A DNA stretch of 54,461 bases from Prosthecobacter sp. SYSU 5D2 (GCF_039655865.1 NZ_JBBYXL010000017.1:1-54461), one strand, 5' to 3'. Counted from the stretch's first letter, positions 1-9,028 are shown. The notes: a model not told the origin generated them from the letters alone. Numbers and translations: made by a program.

Positions 1-127
1 TGCTCATGACACCGCCACTATAACAAACGCCATTTTACCCAGGAAATACCGCTGGAACCCTTGATTTATCAGGCTTCATGTCGCCTGACCCCGTTTTCCA
101 GAAGGCATACAAATTAAACATTTGCTT

Positions 128-232
128 ATGACTGATATGGGTGTTTTTCATGCAAATACCTATCATGATTTGAAGCGCTTTAGAGAAAGTGAAATAGAAA
201 CGATGAAGCAATCCAGCTATTATGATCATTAA
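128..232 (+). CDS. possible small ORF or tail of a broken gene
   Basis: A 34-codon ATG-initiated frame ends at TAA 230-232. Its residue mix is protein-like (for example FHANTYHDLKRFRESE), and the frame stays open upstream only to a stop at 86-88. It overlaps the start of the next gene by 11 bases, as translationally coupled genes do. No clear ribosome binding site is visible and I recognise no family. It could be the 3' end of a gene broken by frameshift, or chance coding in AT-rich DNA. Confidence 0.25.
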   Translation: MTDMGVFHANTYHDLKRFRESEIETMKQSSYYDH

Positions 233-967
233 GTTTAATGTCACTTTCATTATATGCTTAAATATACATCTTTATGCGTTGGCTGCTGAGGAATATTCAT
301 ACACAAATCTAGTCAACTTAGATTCAGTTAGCATTGCGTCTTTGCCCAATGATTCACCTTTGTTCAGGTACGCGTTGGCTCAAGTAATCCTTCGTCGTCC
401 AGAGGGAACGAAACCTGGGTGGTACATTGCTACAGCAAATGAACTTAAAAAAAGGGGGGATGATTTAACCCCATTGCTTTTAGAGCTTTTTAATGATAAT
501 CCAGAAAACAGCTTCAGGGCGGATTTGCTCACCAAATTGGATTTTTTTCCTCCATTAATAAAGAGCCCTTTATTAATGCGGCGCGTGACCTTTGGAGGAG
601 AGAAGGGATTCAGATCGAGCCACGAACTTGTTATGCTATGGCATGGATACTCAGCCATCATGGAGGTGAGGAAGATAAAAAAATATTGTTACAAATGGCG
701 AGTCATCCGGTAGCCGAAGTAGCTTTCGTGATAGAACCAGATATCAAACGGTTGAATAGACGGCTAAATGACACTGCCATACCCTCTCCCGAAATAAAAC
801 GTTTCGATAATTCAAGAATTCAAAAGAAAACAAAACATGATTCTAAATTGGTAAATGCAATCAATACAAATGTTACGCCTGAAAAGGTCTTCAACTCATA
901 TGTACTTTTGCTGATAATCTTGTCGGTCACAACCTTGCTGTGGATGCGTTTCAAAAAACGAAGTTAA
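222..967 (+). pseudogene. exported/anchored protein of unknown function, single frameshift
   Basis: Two overlapping frames, 222-713 and one running through 638-967, form one protein. The first starts with a hydrophobic signal-like segment (FIICLNIHLYALA). At the T7 run 542-548 the sensible reading moves to the other frame, which is open and protein-like upstream of its first ATG (INAARDLWRREGIQIEPRTC before AMAWILSHHGGEEDKK). One extra T would restore a protein of about 248 residues. It would end in a membrane segment (LLLIILSVTTLLW) and a basic tail RFKKRS, so it is probably secreted through and anchored in the membrane at its C-terminus. I do not recognise the family; the middle is helical and faintly HEAT-like. 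The homopolymer makes a sequencing error, a real inactivation or slippage all possible. The DNA is AT-rich compared with the rest of the window, which hints at transfer. Confidence 0.6.
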
Positions 968-1280
968 TTAAATCAGCTAGCTTATGCCCCTCACCGTCCC
1001 GGCCCACTGTACCTGCCAATAGCAGCCCGCCGCCACAACCGGCAGCTTCTCCCGCCGCCACGTTAGCGCCTGTCACCGCTCCTTGAAATCGTCCGCTTGC
1101 CTGGGGAAAGGAGGGGATTCTTTAAACCATCGCCGCTGTCGCGGGACAGGCTCATGCTCAGCAATTGGCACTCATGTCCAAATCCCTCCCACGATCCCGT
1201 TTAAGCTTCTGACATTAGTGGGCATTCGTGGTTTGTTCGGGATTGTACGCGGTGCTGGCTCAGGTCTTGGACATCTGTGA

Positions 1281-1335
1281 CATCTGTGGTTAGGTTTGGA
1301 GGGCTCAAAGAAGCCAACCCTTTTAACCACAGATG
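1281..1335. repeat. 12-bp perfect inverted repeat
   Basis: catctgtggtta at 1281-1292 is exactly complementary to taaccacagatg at 1324-1335, with a 31-base loop. It sits in a non-coding stretch (968-1926) rich in ACATCTGTG/CACAGATG words. Variants of the same words recur at 1389-1412. It looks like an intergenic repeat family rather than a terminator, since no T-tract follows. Confidence 0.5.
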
Positions 1336-1439
1336 AAACAGATAAACACAGATGCGATCTCAGAGATTGGCTGCCTTGGCTTCTCGATATCTGTGCTCTC
1401 TGTGACATCTGGGGTTGATTTTGAGGGCTCAAAGAAGCC
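1299..1439. repeat. 17-bp direct repeat pair
   Basis: gagggctcaaagaagcc occurs at 1299-1315 and again at 1423-1439, spaced 124 bp. Each copy is preceded by a similar word (gacatctgtggtt and gacatctggggtt). The two units are therefore diverged copies of a longer intergenic element. No gene is seen between 968 and 1548. Confidence 0.5.
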
Positions 1440-1548
1440 GGACCGGGTTGTTATGCCCGGTGGCGCTGGCGGGATTCCTGGGGTTGGAATGTACCCTGAA
1501 AGTTGCCCCACGGGTTATGAGAGTCTGAAGTGTGCGGCAAACACACCC

Positions 1549-1761
1549 CAGGGCAAAAGACATACCCCGGAAGAAATCACAATAAGCTGCGTGAGGCGGC
1601 AGGTCTCTTTGCAGGAGGCAAAACCGGTGAAGAGGCCGCCCGACAGATCGGCCGTCAGCGTGCCCACTTACCATCGCTGTAAGGAACAGCATGGAGGGGC
1701 GGAGAAGAGCACCGTCAAACGGCTCACGGAGCTGGAAAAGGAGAACCTGAGGCTCCGCCTA
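1549..1761 (+). pseudogene. decayed IS3-family transposase orfA fragment
   Basis: Reading with two frame changes gives the typical OrfA helix-turn-helix and leucine-zipper start. KRHTPEEITI is in one frame (1555-1582), KLREAAGLFAGGKTGEEAAR in a second (from 1584), and VSVPTYHRCKEQHGG then KRLTELEKENLRLR back in the first (from 1654). The family signature K-R-h-T-P-E-E-I...KLREA..L..GKT..E..RQIG.S..TY.RW is clear although the Trp is replaced by Cys. There is no initiator, no orfB with a DDE core, and no terminal inverted repeats that I can see, so this is a dead remnant. OrfA normally binds the element ends and is fused to OrfB by frameshifting. Confidence 0.75.
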
Positions 1762-1926
1762 GGTGGAGGTGAGGGGTGCAGATGAGGCCGGGGACGATGC
1801 CATTGAGCCTGATACCGAGGGGGGGTGAGGGAGACGGTGAGGCTGCGGGTGCATGGCCGCCCGCACCTGGCCGTTTTTTTGACTTTTGGTGCGGCAAGGC
1901 GGATTCTCCGGACGTTCTTCCTGCCC

Positions 1927-2400
1927 ATGAATGCCAAGCCTGAACCCGGAAGTGATGCCCCTGACTTTGATGCCGCCGTAGTGGGCGGGGAGTATGCGGA
2001 GGGTGAGCGGCTGCGGCTGGCGGACCTGCGGGGGCAGACGGTTGTGCTTTACTTCTACCCGAAGGATGACACTCCCGGCTGCACCAAACAGGCCTGCGCG
2101 CTGCGCGACGGCTGGGAGGAGATCCGTGAAAAGGCAAAGGTCTTCGGCGTCAGCACAGATGGCGTGAAGAGCCACGAAAAATTCATCCAGAAACACGCCC
2201 TACCCTTCCCCATCCTGAGCGATGAGGACCAGCAGGTGGTGACCGCCTATGGCGTGTGGGTGGAGAAAAACATGTACGGAAAAAAATACATGGGCACGGA
2301 GCGGACGACGTTTGTCATCGGCCCCGATGGGAAGATCCGGGCGGTGTTTCCCAAGGTGAAGCCGGAAGAGCATCTGGCCCAGGTGCTTGCAGTGATATGA
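1927..2400 (+). CDS. bcp: thioredoxin-dependent peroxiredoxin, Bcp type
   Basis: A 157-residue cytoplasmic peroxidase that reduces H2O2 and organic hydroperoxides using thioredoxin. The peroxidatic Cys52 lies in YFYPKDDTPGCT and the resolving Cys57 is five residues later (CTKQAC), the classic Bcp/PrxQ arrangement. The C-terminal half has GVSTDGVKSHEKF and TFVIGPDGKI, also family features, and the length is normal. I chose ATG 1927 because the preceding in-frame 34 codons (from 1825) are not part of the fold. The gene stands alone. It converges with the cyclophilin gene, whose terminator lies between them. Confidence 0.9.
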   Translation: MNAKPEPGSDAPDFDAAVVGGEYAEGERLRLADLRGQTVVLYFYPKDDTPGCTKQACALRDGWEEIREKAKVFGVSTDGVKSHEKFIQKHALPFPILSDEDQQVVTAYGVWVEKNMYGKKYMGTERTTFVIGPDGKIRAVFPKVKPEEHLAQVLAVI

Positions 2401-2511
2401 GGCAGAGGGATCTCGAACTTCGAAGCCTTCACATATCCTCTGCATGTGCATTCCATTGACGCATCTCCTGCGTCCTGGCTCGCTAACCTCATTTTCTGCT
2501 GGTGCCCACAT

Positions 2512-2545
2512 TAAAAAGGCCGGTCATCGGGAAGATGACCGGCCT
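2512..2545 (-). terminator. rho-independent terminator of the cyclophilin gene
   Basis: A perfect 12-bp stem (aggccggtcatc 2517-2528 and gatgaccggcct 2534-2545) with a 5-base loop. On the minus strand it is followed at once by TTTTTAA. It lies 29 bases beyond the stop codon of the gene at 2575-3168. On the plus strand no T-run follows, so it serves mainly the minus-strand gene. Confidence 0.9.
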
Positions 2546-2574
2546 GGAATTTAGAGGGCGAATGTCTGCAAAGC

Positions 2575-3168
2575 TTATTCGCTGACCTTGGCGCTAGTGA
2601 TGGTCACTGCTTCGACCGGCACATTCTGGTGACCGCTTTTGGTGGTCGTCGGCACTGCGGCGATAGCGTCTATGACTTCCAGGCCCTTGCTGACCTTGCC
2701 GAAGACGCAGTAGCCCCAGCCGTCCTGGCCAGGATAGTCCAGGAAACCGTTGTCCTTCAGGTTGATGAAAAACTGGCTGGAAGCGCTGTGGGGATTGGAG
2801 GTGCGGGCCATGGCCAGGGTGCCACGGACGTTTTTGAGGCCGTTTTTGGCTTCGTTCTGGATGGGGGCGTCCGTGCTCTTCTGATCCATGTCAGCGGTGA
2901 ATCCGCCGCCCTGGATCATGAAACCCGGGATCACACGGTGGAAGATGGTGCCATCAAAATGACCTTTCTTCACGTATTTGACGAAGTTGGCTACGCTGCC
3001 AGGGGCCTTGGCGGCATCGAGTTCGATTTCGATGGTGCCTTTGCTGGTTTCCATCACGACTTTGACAGGTGGGGTATCGCTCACAGGGGTCTCTTGGGCT
3101 TGGGTTAAACCGGTCGAGCCGGCAAACGTGAAAGCGAGGGCGGCAAGAAGCGGAAGATGATGTTTCAT
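2575..3168 (-). CDS. exported peptidyl-prolyl cis-trans isomerase (cyclophilin)
   Basis: A 197-residue cyclophilin that catalyses cis-trans isomerisation of X-Pro bonds, here predicted periplasmic. Residues 1-24 form a signal peptide ([16 protein letters not shown], then AQA before cleavage). The catalytic core follows: [15 protein letters not shown] with the active-site Arg, the GTLAMART segment, [10 protein letters not shown] and GYCVFGKV. These match bacterial PpiA/PpiB enzymes. The gene is monocistronic, with its own terminator at 2512-2545. It is divergent from the lipoprotein gene at 3306. Confidence 0.92.
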   Translation of the reverse strand: MKHHLPLLAALAFTFAGSTGLTQAQETPVSDTPPVKVVMETSKGTIEIELDAAKAPGSVANFVKYVKKGHFDGTIFHRVIPGFMIQGGGFTADMDQKSTDAPIQNEAKNGLKNVRGTLAMARTSNPHSASSQFFINLKDNGFLDYPGQDGWGYCVFGKVSKGLEVIDAIAAVPTTTKSGHQNVPVEAVTITSAKVSE

Positions 3169-3305
3169 AACGGTTGGTGACCTGAAAGAGACATGCTAAC
3201 GGCTGTATTGCAAAGGGGAATTGTCTGTGTTGCAAAAGGCACTGAATGCGCACAGAACGGATGGTTTTGAATAAATCGGCTGCATCAGGTGTCTTATCCC
3301 AAGTT

Positions 3306-3953
3306 ATGAAAACAAAACTCCTTTCTATGGCAGGTGTTGCAGTCTGTGTCGCAGCCCTGAGTTCCTGTGTGGCGTACGATGATTACGGTTACGCTGGCGG
3401 CGGTTATTACGGCGGAGCACCGCTGGTCAGCCGTGGCGTGGTGGTGGACAATTACGTCGGCTACAACAATGTTGGCTGGGGCGGTGGCTGGGGCGGCTGG
3501 GGCGGTGGCTGGGGCGGTTGGGGCGGTTACCCGGCGTATTCCAGTGTGGGCTTCTTCGGCCTCGGTGGCCGGGGATTTGGTTCCTCCTATTATGACCGTG
3601 GTCATCACCACCATGGTCACAGCGGCTACCGCCAGTCTGCGAACAACAGTTATGCCTCCAGGGTAGCGCGTCCCAGTTCCCACCGGGGCACGGTGACCAG
3701 TGCGCCACCACGCATCCCGTCGGTTTCAGCCCCGCGCCAGCTTAGCCGCCCTTCCAGTGGCAGCTTTTCCAGGCCTTCGAGTTCACGTCCTTCAATCCGC
3801 TCGTCCGCTCCGTCAATCCGGCCTTCCTCGCCGCGGGTGACGACAACCTCATCCCGCCCGTCCATGTCACGGTCAGCTCCTTCTTCTTCGCGGCCTTCGA
3901 TGTCCCGTCCATCGTCTTCCCGTTCCTCTTCGTCTGGCCGCCCCTCACGGTAA
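3306..3953 (+). CDS. Gly/Tyr- and Ser/Arg/Pro-rich lipoprotein
   Basis: A 215-residue protein starting at ATG 3306, where a lipoprotein signal begins: KTKLLSMAGVAVCVAALSSC with the lipobox Cys at residue 21. The mature part has a Gly/Tyr/Trp-rich block with GGWGG repeats (about residues 30-80), a His cluster (HHHHGHSG), and a long C-terminal tail of RPSS/SRPS repeats (about 130-215). The tail is basic and of low complexity, so it may bind peptidoglycan, polysaccharide or nucleic acid at the surface; that is only inference. I know no named family. An upstream in-frame ATG at 3246 is less likely because the signal peptide would be internal. Confidence 0.7.
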   Translation: MKTKLLSMAGVAVCVAALSSCVAYDDYGYAGGGYYGGAPLVSRGVVVDNYVGYNNVGWGGGWGGWGGGWGGWGGYPAYSSVGFFGLGGRGFGSSYYDRGHHHHGHSGYRQSANNSYASRVARPSSHRGTVTSAPPRIPSVSAPRQLSRPSSGSFSRPSSSRPSIRSSAPSIRPSSPRVTTTSSRPSMSRSAPSSSRPSMSRPSSSRSSSSGRPSR

Positions 3954-3984
3954 CGTGACTTGGGTCTGATCTTTGATAAAACGG

Positions 3985-4030
3985 AAAGGCAGGAATGCAG
4001 GAGTTTGATCTCCCGTGTTCCTGCCTTTTT
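3985..4030. terminator. terminator between convergent genes
   Basis: aaaggcaggaa (3985-3995) pairs perfectly with ttcctgcctttt (from 4018) and TTTTT follows at 4026-4030, so it ends the lipoprotein transcript. An inner ggag/ctcc pairing extends the hairpin. The secretin gene ends at 4065 on the opposite strand; for it the downstream run is only TTTCCGTTTT, so it may also work in that direction more weakly. Confidence 0.8.
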
Positions 4031-4064
4031 CGCGCCTGAAAAACAGGGTTCGTGGGAAGCCCTA

Positions 4065-6092
4065 TCAGAAGTACTTCTTGGAGAAGAGCAGCCGGGCCAT
4101 CTGCTGGTTGCGGTCCAGGAGCGCCTTGAGCTGCTGCTGGTTGGTATAGATGATGTGAAGCTGGCCGGGATATTGGACCTTCAGCACTTCACACTGGGCA
4201 TCCAGCTGCTCCACGGCAATCTTGAGCTCTTTGACCTTGCGGCTTTCATCCGGGGTGATGCGGCTTTCGTAGATGGTGTGGTGCAGGATGTCGGTCTCGC
4301 GCGTCAGGTAGGCGACGGCATTCGGAAGTGACTCCGGGCCACCGATGATAGCCCCGCTGTTGGGATCCACCTGTGGGATCTTGGGGAGATACTGGGAAGG
4401 CTTCTGCGGAATGACGGACTGGGGCTCAGCGGGCAGGCCGCCGTCACGGGCATCAATGATCTGCGGAGTAATGAAGAGCATGAGGTTTTTGTGGTTTTTG
4501 CTCTTGCTGTCATATTTGAACGCCTTGCCGAGGAGAGGGATGCTGTGGAGGAAAGGAACGCCGCTTTTCCCCTCCCGCTCGCGGGCTTCATCCAGGCCGC
4601 CCACCGCGACCGTGTATCCTGAGTTCACTTCAACAGGCGCATTATAAACACGGGAGGAGGCCACGGGATAAGGGTTCCCGTTGATGACCTCGGTGCTGAT
4701 GATGCTGGAAACGGTGACCGCCATGTTCAGCAGGATTTTGTCGTGATCCATTTTCTTCGGCAGGATGTTCAGCACCGTGCCGATGGGGAGATAGGCGATG
4801 GAGGATGTGGTAGTGGCCCCGGCACCCACGGTGGCGGAGGCCGTACCATCCAGCACGGGCTGGTTGACGACGCTGCGAAAAGAGACCTCGCTGTTGTTCA
4901 AAGTAACCATCCGTGGATAGGAGGTCATCTGGGTTTCCTCATCCCGTAACAGAGCCCGCAGTTTCACGTTGATGTCCTGGGAGCTCAGGATGCCCAGAGC
5001 CGGAAAGCCGAGGGCTCCGCCGGCGGCATTCAGGTTGGTGGGGCTCAACAGGTTGGTCAGGTCCGCGCGGTATCCCCCGTTGGTTGGCGTGTTTTCATAT
5101 TCCACGTTGATGGTTCTTTCCCCGGTCACAGAATCCACGGCAGTCTCCACAGACTGCACATCCCGGAAGTTGCCGGTTTCAAAGGTGCCTGACCAGTCAA
5201 TGCCAAATTCACGTTTGGGATCACGGGTGGTTTCGATGAACTTGACTTCGATGGCGATGAGCGTCTGAGGCTTGTCAGAAACCTGGAGATATTCTTCGAT
5301 CCACAAATGTTGAAGCCGTGTTGCGACGACATACAACGTGTTGGAATCGGACTGCCAGATGACCTTAGGCTTGCGGTAGCTGCTGAGTTCATTGGAATTC
5401 ATCGCCTTGGTCTGGTCGCCACCGGGTCCGCCGAGAGCCGCCCCCATCGCAGCCCCCATATCAGCAGCCATCCCCTGCCCGTTTTCCTGCTCCTCGGTCG
5501 GCAGGCTGAGGAGGTTGCGGATGGCGTTGATGATGCCGCTACGGCGCACGGAGAAGGTTTCCTGGTTTCCCTGGAGATTGACACCGCCGGAGCCGCCGCC
5601 GCCACCTCCAGCGCCACCCACAGGTGTGAGGCTCAGGCCACCGCCCGAGCTCACCCGGTCCACTCTTTCCATGGCATTGTGGCGGATCTGGTAGGCCCGG
5701 CCGATGAGTTCTTTGTCATCTGCCGGGCGGATATACCAGATGCCATTGTCAGGAATGATGGCCAGGCCATTGGCTTTGCACAGGGTCTCCAGTACGCGAA
5801 ACGGGCTGGAACGGATGGAAAAGGTTATCTGGCTGGATCCCTCAGGACTGTCATTGGGCAAGGAGACAAAGGAAATCCCGGCATCTGTGGCCAGGAAACG
5901 GAGCACATCCGAGAGGATGGCGTTGGAGAAGTCATACTGCTGAGCCGGGGCATCCCGCAGCTTTTGCGACTCCATGTCGTACTGGGCAGAGGAGAAATTG
6001 AATCCCGCCCCTCCCATCTGCGCGGAAGCGGGATGCAGCGACAGGCAGATGCCGAGGCCAAAAACCAGGAGATGAAAACGAGGGGTATGCAT
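4065..6092 (-). CDS. secretin (PilQ/GspD family outer-membrane pore)
   Basis: A 675-residue secretin that should form the multimeric outer-membrane channel of a type IV pilus or type II secretion-like machine. Residues 1-25 are a signal peptide (ending ASA). Residues about 45-130 resemble the STN/N0-type domain (ILSDVLRFLATDAGISFVSL, then TLCKANGLAII). A Gly-rich linker with poly-Gly follows near 155-170. An N1-like segment (VIWQSDSNTLYVVAT) and the secretin domain come next, with EVKFIETTRDPKREFGIDW, YPRMVTLNN, GYTVAVGGLD and the signature VPFLHSIPLLGKAF. The C-terminal 80 residues are a predicted coiled coil, which is unusual for secretins. No lipobox is present. The gene is divergent from the ten-gene pilus operon at 6345-16161 and probably works with it. 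Confidence 0.9.
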   Translation of the reverse strand: MHTPRFHLLVFGLGICLSLHPASAQMGGAGFNFSSAQYDMESQKLRDAPAQQYDFSNAILSDVLRFLATDAGISFVSLPNDSPEGSSQITFSIRSSPFRVLETLCKANGLAIIPDNGIWYIRPADDKELIGRAYQIRHNAMERVDRVSSGGGLSLTPVGGAGGGGGGSGGVNLQGNQETFSVRRSGIINAIRNLLSLPTEEQENGQGMAADMGAAMGAALGGPGGDQTKAMNSNELSSYRKPKVIWQSDSNTLYVVATRLQHLWIEEYLQVSDKPQTLIAIEVKFIETTRDPKREFGIDWSGTFETGNFRDVQSVETAVDSVTGERTINVEYENTPTNGGYRADLTNLLSPTNLNAAGGALGFPALGILSSQDINVKLRALLRDEETQMTSYPRMVTLNNSEVSFRSVVNQPVLDGTASATVGAGATTTSSIAYLPIGTVLNILPKKMDHDKILLNMAVTVSSIISTEVINGNPYPVASSRVYNAPVEVNSGYTVAVGGLDEAREREGKSGVPFLHSIPLLGKAFKYDSKSKNHKNLMLFITPQIIDARDGGLPAEPQSVIPQKPSQYLPKIPQVDPNSGAIIGGPESLPNAVAYLTRETDILHHTIYESRITPDESRKVKELKIAVEQLDAQCEVLKVQYPGQLHIIYTNQQQLKALLDRNQQMARLLFSKKYF

Positions 6093-6344
6093 CGAAAAGG
6101 GGCTGTTATGATAAATATAGTGGAAGCAATGAATTCACTCAAACATTATTTATCTCCATGATGATAATATTTTCCGTAAGTCCTAAATATCTTCATTTCT
6201 GGAAAGACCGCCGTTCTTCATGGTCAATCTCAAAACGAAAACCTCATTTCTGGACTTTTGGAATATGGAAAATATAAAAATGCTTCAGTTCCATTTGATT
6301 TCACCCACAAATTTCGCTATCTTTAAATATTTACCATAACCATT
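6093..6344. promoter_or_regulatory. divergent promoter region of the secretin and pilus operon
   Basis: 252 bases with no gene, distinctly AT-rich against GC-rich flanks. It separates the secretin start (6092, minus) from the prepilin start (6345, plus), so promoters for both must lie here or in the coding edges. An 11-bp direct repeat tcatttctgga occurs at 6193-6203 and 6244-6254 (51 bp apart, near five helical turns) and could bind a shared regulator. I cannot assign -35/-10 boxes with confidence. Confidence 0.5.
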
Positions 6345-7949
6345 ATGGAAACAGCAGCCCGTCACTCTTTTCATTCAGCTCCGCCTGCCCGGCGGTCGCG
6401 TTTGGGATTTTCGGTGATGGAGCTGGTGGTGCTGATCGCCATCATGGGTGTCCTCATCACCGTCGTAGTGACGATGATGGGTTCCCAACCGGTGGCGGTG
6501 CGTAACGCAAAACTGGCTTCAGACGTGGCGACACTGAATCAGATGGTTTCCGTCTATGTCTCTGATGGTGGCAGGCTGGCCGGACTGACCAATGCCCAGA
6601 CCGTGCTTGACAGGCTGAAGAAGGCGCGTCCGCAAGCTGAGTGGAAACAGCATACAGGCCCGGTCTCCGGCAGGCTGGTAGATGTGCGGCTCATGGCCCG
6701 GACCACCAGCACCGCCGAAAAAAACGGCCAGGAGAGGGCCCTCTGGAATCCCAAGACCCAGCGCTTTGAACTCACCACCAAAGGGGGCAATGCCGTGAGC
6801 GAATTTTACCTGGACGAATCCCTGGCAGCCAGCCAGCCAGGTACTGAGTCACGCACGGCCCCGGTGGTGAAATACAATTCTGCGGCCGGGAAGAACCAGG
6901 GCTGGGTGTGGGGCTATTCCGCCACAGGCAATATCGCCTACAACACACCTGGCAGCAACGATGGCAAAGGCGCGAGCAACCCCTTTGATCCGAGCCAGCC
7001 AGCCCCGCTGCCTGATCCTGGAGACGGCGGAGATGACGGCGCGGGAAATGACGGAGGGGGTGATACAGGGGGTGGAGATGATGATCCACCGGCACCCTCC
7101 ATCAAGCAGCTGCCCAGGCCCAGGATCCTGCCAGATGGCAACCGTTCTTTCCCGTATGCAGCATTTCCTGCCTCAGTGGCCATCAGTCCAGGTGATGTTC
7201 CTGCCGGCGGCTCCAGACTGGATTACCGGGTCAATGGCGGCGAATGGAAACCCTACTCCGGCAGCCCGATCCCTCTGAGCTCAGGAGACAAGGTGGAAGC
7301 ACGCAACTTTGCCACGGATACCACCTTGTACAGGACAAGCAGTCCGGATTCCGATACTTATTACCGGCTGGTTTCAGGCTTCAGCGGCTCCGGCACCGGC
7401 ACCTGGGGGAATGCTGCCGGCGGGTCCAATTTGGTGACCTCGGTGCAGAACGGCAGCACCAGCTCCACGTTCCAGCACGGCAATACCAAGCTGGATCTGG
7501 GCAACGGAGAGTTCCTGGATGCCGGGGTGGAGAACGTTCTGACCTTCACACCGGGACAGTTTGAAACCATCACACCCAATGTCTGGTTTGATTTGGGCAA
7601 CCTGGTGATGCTCAACGGCAACACCTTTTATAACAGCGAGGCCAGCGCCGTGACGCTGAGCATCAACCTGAACCTGACAGAGCCCGCCCACTCCACCGTG
7701 GTGCACATCAACCTGGGGCTCATCAGCACCGAAAACACCTCCGACAGGCTGGCCAGCGCCGACATCGTGGAACTGCGCAACCCCAACACCGATTTCAAAG
7801 TGACCGTAGATGGAGTGGAGTACCGCCTGCAACTGGGCTGGGAAACACTGGACCCAGGAGCCGGCGTGGTTCAGGGCAACCAGTTTTACATCTATGAAAC
7901 CGCCACGGCCAGCGCGGTGCTGAGAGGCCGCTTTGTGCCAAACCAATAA
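6345..7949 (+). CDS. large type IV prepilin with choice-of-anchor K-like domain
   Basis: A 534-residue prepilin-like protein. A 21-residue basic leader ends in Gly21, and the processing site RLG/FSVMEL is followed by Glu at +5 and a hydrophobic helix (VVLIAIMGVLITVVVTMM), the mark of prepilin-peptidase substrates. Residues about 200-250 are a Pro/Gly/Asp-rich linker. Residues 250-335 look like a chitobiase-C-type beta domain (LDYRVNGGEWKPYSG). Residues about 345-530 match the choice-of-anchor K pattern as I know it (FDLGNLVMLNGNTF, LISTENTSD, ASADIVEL). Pilins are usually 120-200 residues, so this is a very large subunit, perhaps a tip or adhesive pilin. It is the first gene of a tight operon, 14 bases before the ATPase gene. 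Confidence 0.8.
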   Translation: METAARHSFHSAPPARRSRLGFSVMELVVLIAIMGVLITVVVTMMGSQPVAVRNAKLASDVATLNQMVSVYVSDGGRLAGLTNAQTVLDRLKKARPQAEWKQHTGPVSGRLVDVRLMARTTSTAEKNGQERALWNPKTQRFELTTKGGNAVSEFYLDESLAASQPGTESRTAPVVKYNSAAGKNQGWVWGYSATGNIAYNTPGSNDGKGASNPFDPSQPAPLPDPGDGGDDGAGNDGGGDTGGGDDDPPAPSIKQLPRPRILPDGNRSFPYAAFPASVAISPGDVPAGGSRLDYRVNGGEWKPYSGSPIPLSSGDKVEARNFATDTTLYRTSSPDSDTYYRLVSGFSGSGTGTWGNAAGGSNLVTSVQNGSTSSTFQHGNTKLDLGNGEFLDAGVENVLTFTPGQFETITPNVWFDLGNLVMLNGNTFYNSEASAVTLSINLNLTEPAHSTVVHINLGLISTENTSDRLASADIVELRNPNTDFKVTVDGVEYRLQLGWETLDPGAGVVQGNQFYIYETATASAVLRGRFVPNQ

Positions 7950-7963
7950 TTCTTTTCAAGTTC

Positions 7964-9028
7964 ATGGAAGACATCAACGAACGCAGCCAGCTGGGCTACC
8001 GAATGCTTCATCTTTCCAAGGATGCGGGCGTGAGTGACTTTTACATCACCCCGTGGGAGCCGCTGACCTACAAGCGCAACGGCAAGCTGTTCTTTGACTC
8101 TTTCATCTACCAGCCGGAAAGGCCGCTGGAATTCACCGCCGGCTGCGTGGACTATGCGCTGACGCTGGGAAACCGCCGCTACCGGGTGAACAGGATGGTC
8201 ACCCGTGGCCGTCCCCGCTGGGTGATGCGCCTGCTGCCGGAAAGCATCCCGGACATCAGCAAGCTGATGGTGCCGCCGGCGGCCATCAAAGCCTTTCTGG
8301 AAGCCAAGAACGGCCTGTTTCTGGTCTGCGGTGCCACCGGCTCAGGCAAGTCCACCACCATCGCCTCCATGATCCTGGAGCGCGCCAAGCGCAGACAGGA
8401 GCATGTGCTGACCTTTGAGGACCCGATTGAGTTTGTGTATCCGGAAGGCACGCCTTCCCTGGTTTCCCAGCGCGAAATCGGCACGGATGAACTGGACTTT
8501 AACAAATCCTTGCGCGCAGCTTTGCGCCAGGCACCGGATGTGATCCTGGTGGGGGAAATTCGTGATGGGGAAACGGCAGAGATCGCCCTGCAGGCGGCGG
8601 AAACGGGGCATGTGGTGGTGGCCACGTTGCATACCTCCAGCGCGGCGCAGACGGTGCAGCGCTACCTGAAGCTGATCCCCAGTGACCGCATGGAAAATGC
8701 GATGCTCTCCTTTGCCGACAGCTTCCGTGGCATCCTCTGCCAGCGGCTGCTGTTTGATGAAACGCGCGGCAAGCGCTTCCCCATCCATGAGCTGCTGCTG
8801 CCCTATGACTCCGTGTGCGGAATGATCCGGCGGGGGGAGTTCAAGAACCTGGAGCAGGAGCTGGAGGCCGGCTTCACCCGCGGGATGATCAGCTTTGAAC
8901 GGTGCCTGGCATTCCGCCAGCAGGACGGCTGGAAGCCGACCCAGGCGCGCAAGACCGGATACGCCGAGCATGAGGTGTATGACTACTTATCACGTGAAAA
9001 CCTGACTTCTGTTTATGCTGTTGGATGA
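7964..9028 (+). CDS. PilT-class secretion/pilus ATPase
   Basis: A 354-residue hexameric motor ATPase of the PilT/VirB11 superfamily, acting at the cytoplasmic face of the inner membrane. It has Walker A GATGSGKST (123-131), an Asp box TFEDPIEFV (150-158), Walker B VILVGEIRD (193-201) and a His box GHVVVATLHT (215-224). The N-terminal domain is short, as in PilT/PilU, without the long N1E domain of PilB/GspE. PilT proteins usually drive retraction; here it is the only motor in the cluster, so its direction of work is open. The last 14 bases overlap the next gene, implying translational coupling. Confidence 0.92.
   Translation: MEDINERSQLGYRMLHLSKDAGVSDFYITPWEPLTYKRNGKLFFDSFIYQPERPLEFTAGCVDYALTLGNRRYRVNRMVTRGRPRWVMRLLPESIPDISKLMVPPAAIKAFLEAKNGLFLVCGATGSGKSTTIASMILERAKRRQEHVLTFEDPIEFVYPEGTPSLVSQREIGTDELDFNKSLRAALRQAPDVILVGEIRDGETAEIALQAAETGHVVVATLHTSSAAQTVQRYLKLIPSDRMENAMLSFADSFRGILCQRLLFDETRGKRFPIHELLLPYDSVCGMIRRGEFKNLEQELEAGFTRGMISFERCLAFRQQDGWKPTQARKTGYAEHEVYDYLSRENLTSVYAVG

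Noticed and set aside
1083..1280. Small open frame in the non-coding stretch
   Set aside because: No start context, no homology by eye and low-complexity composition; repeats explain the open frame.
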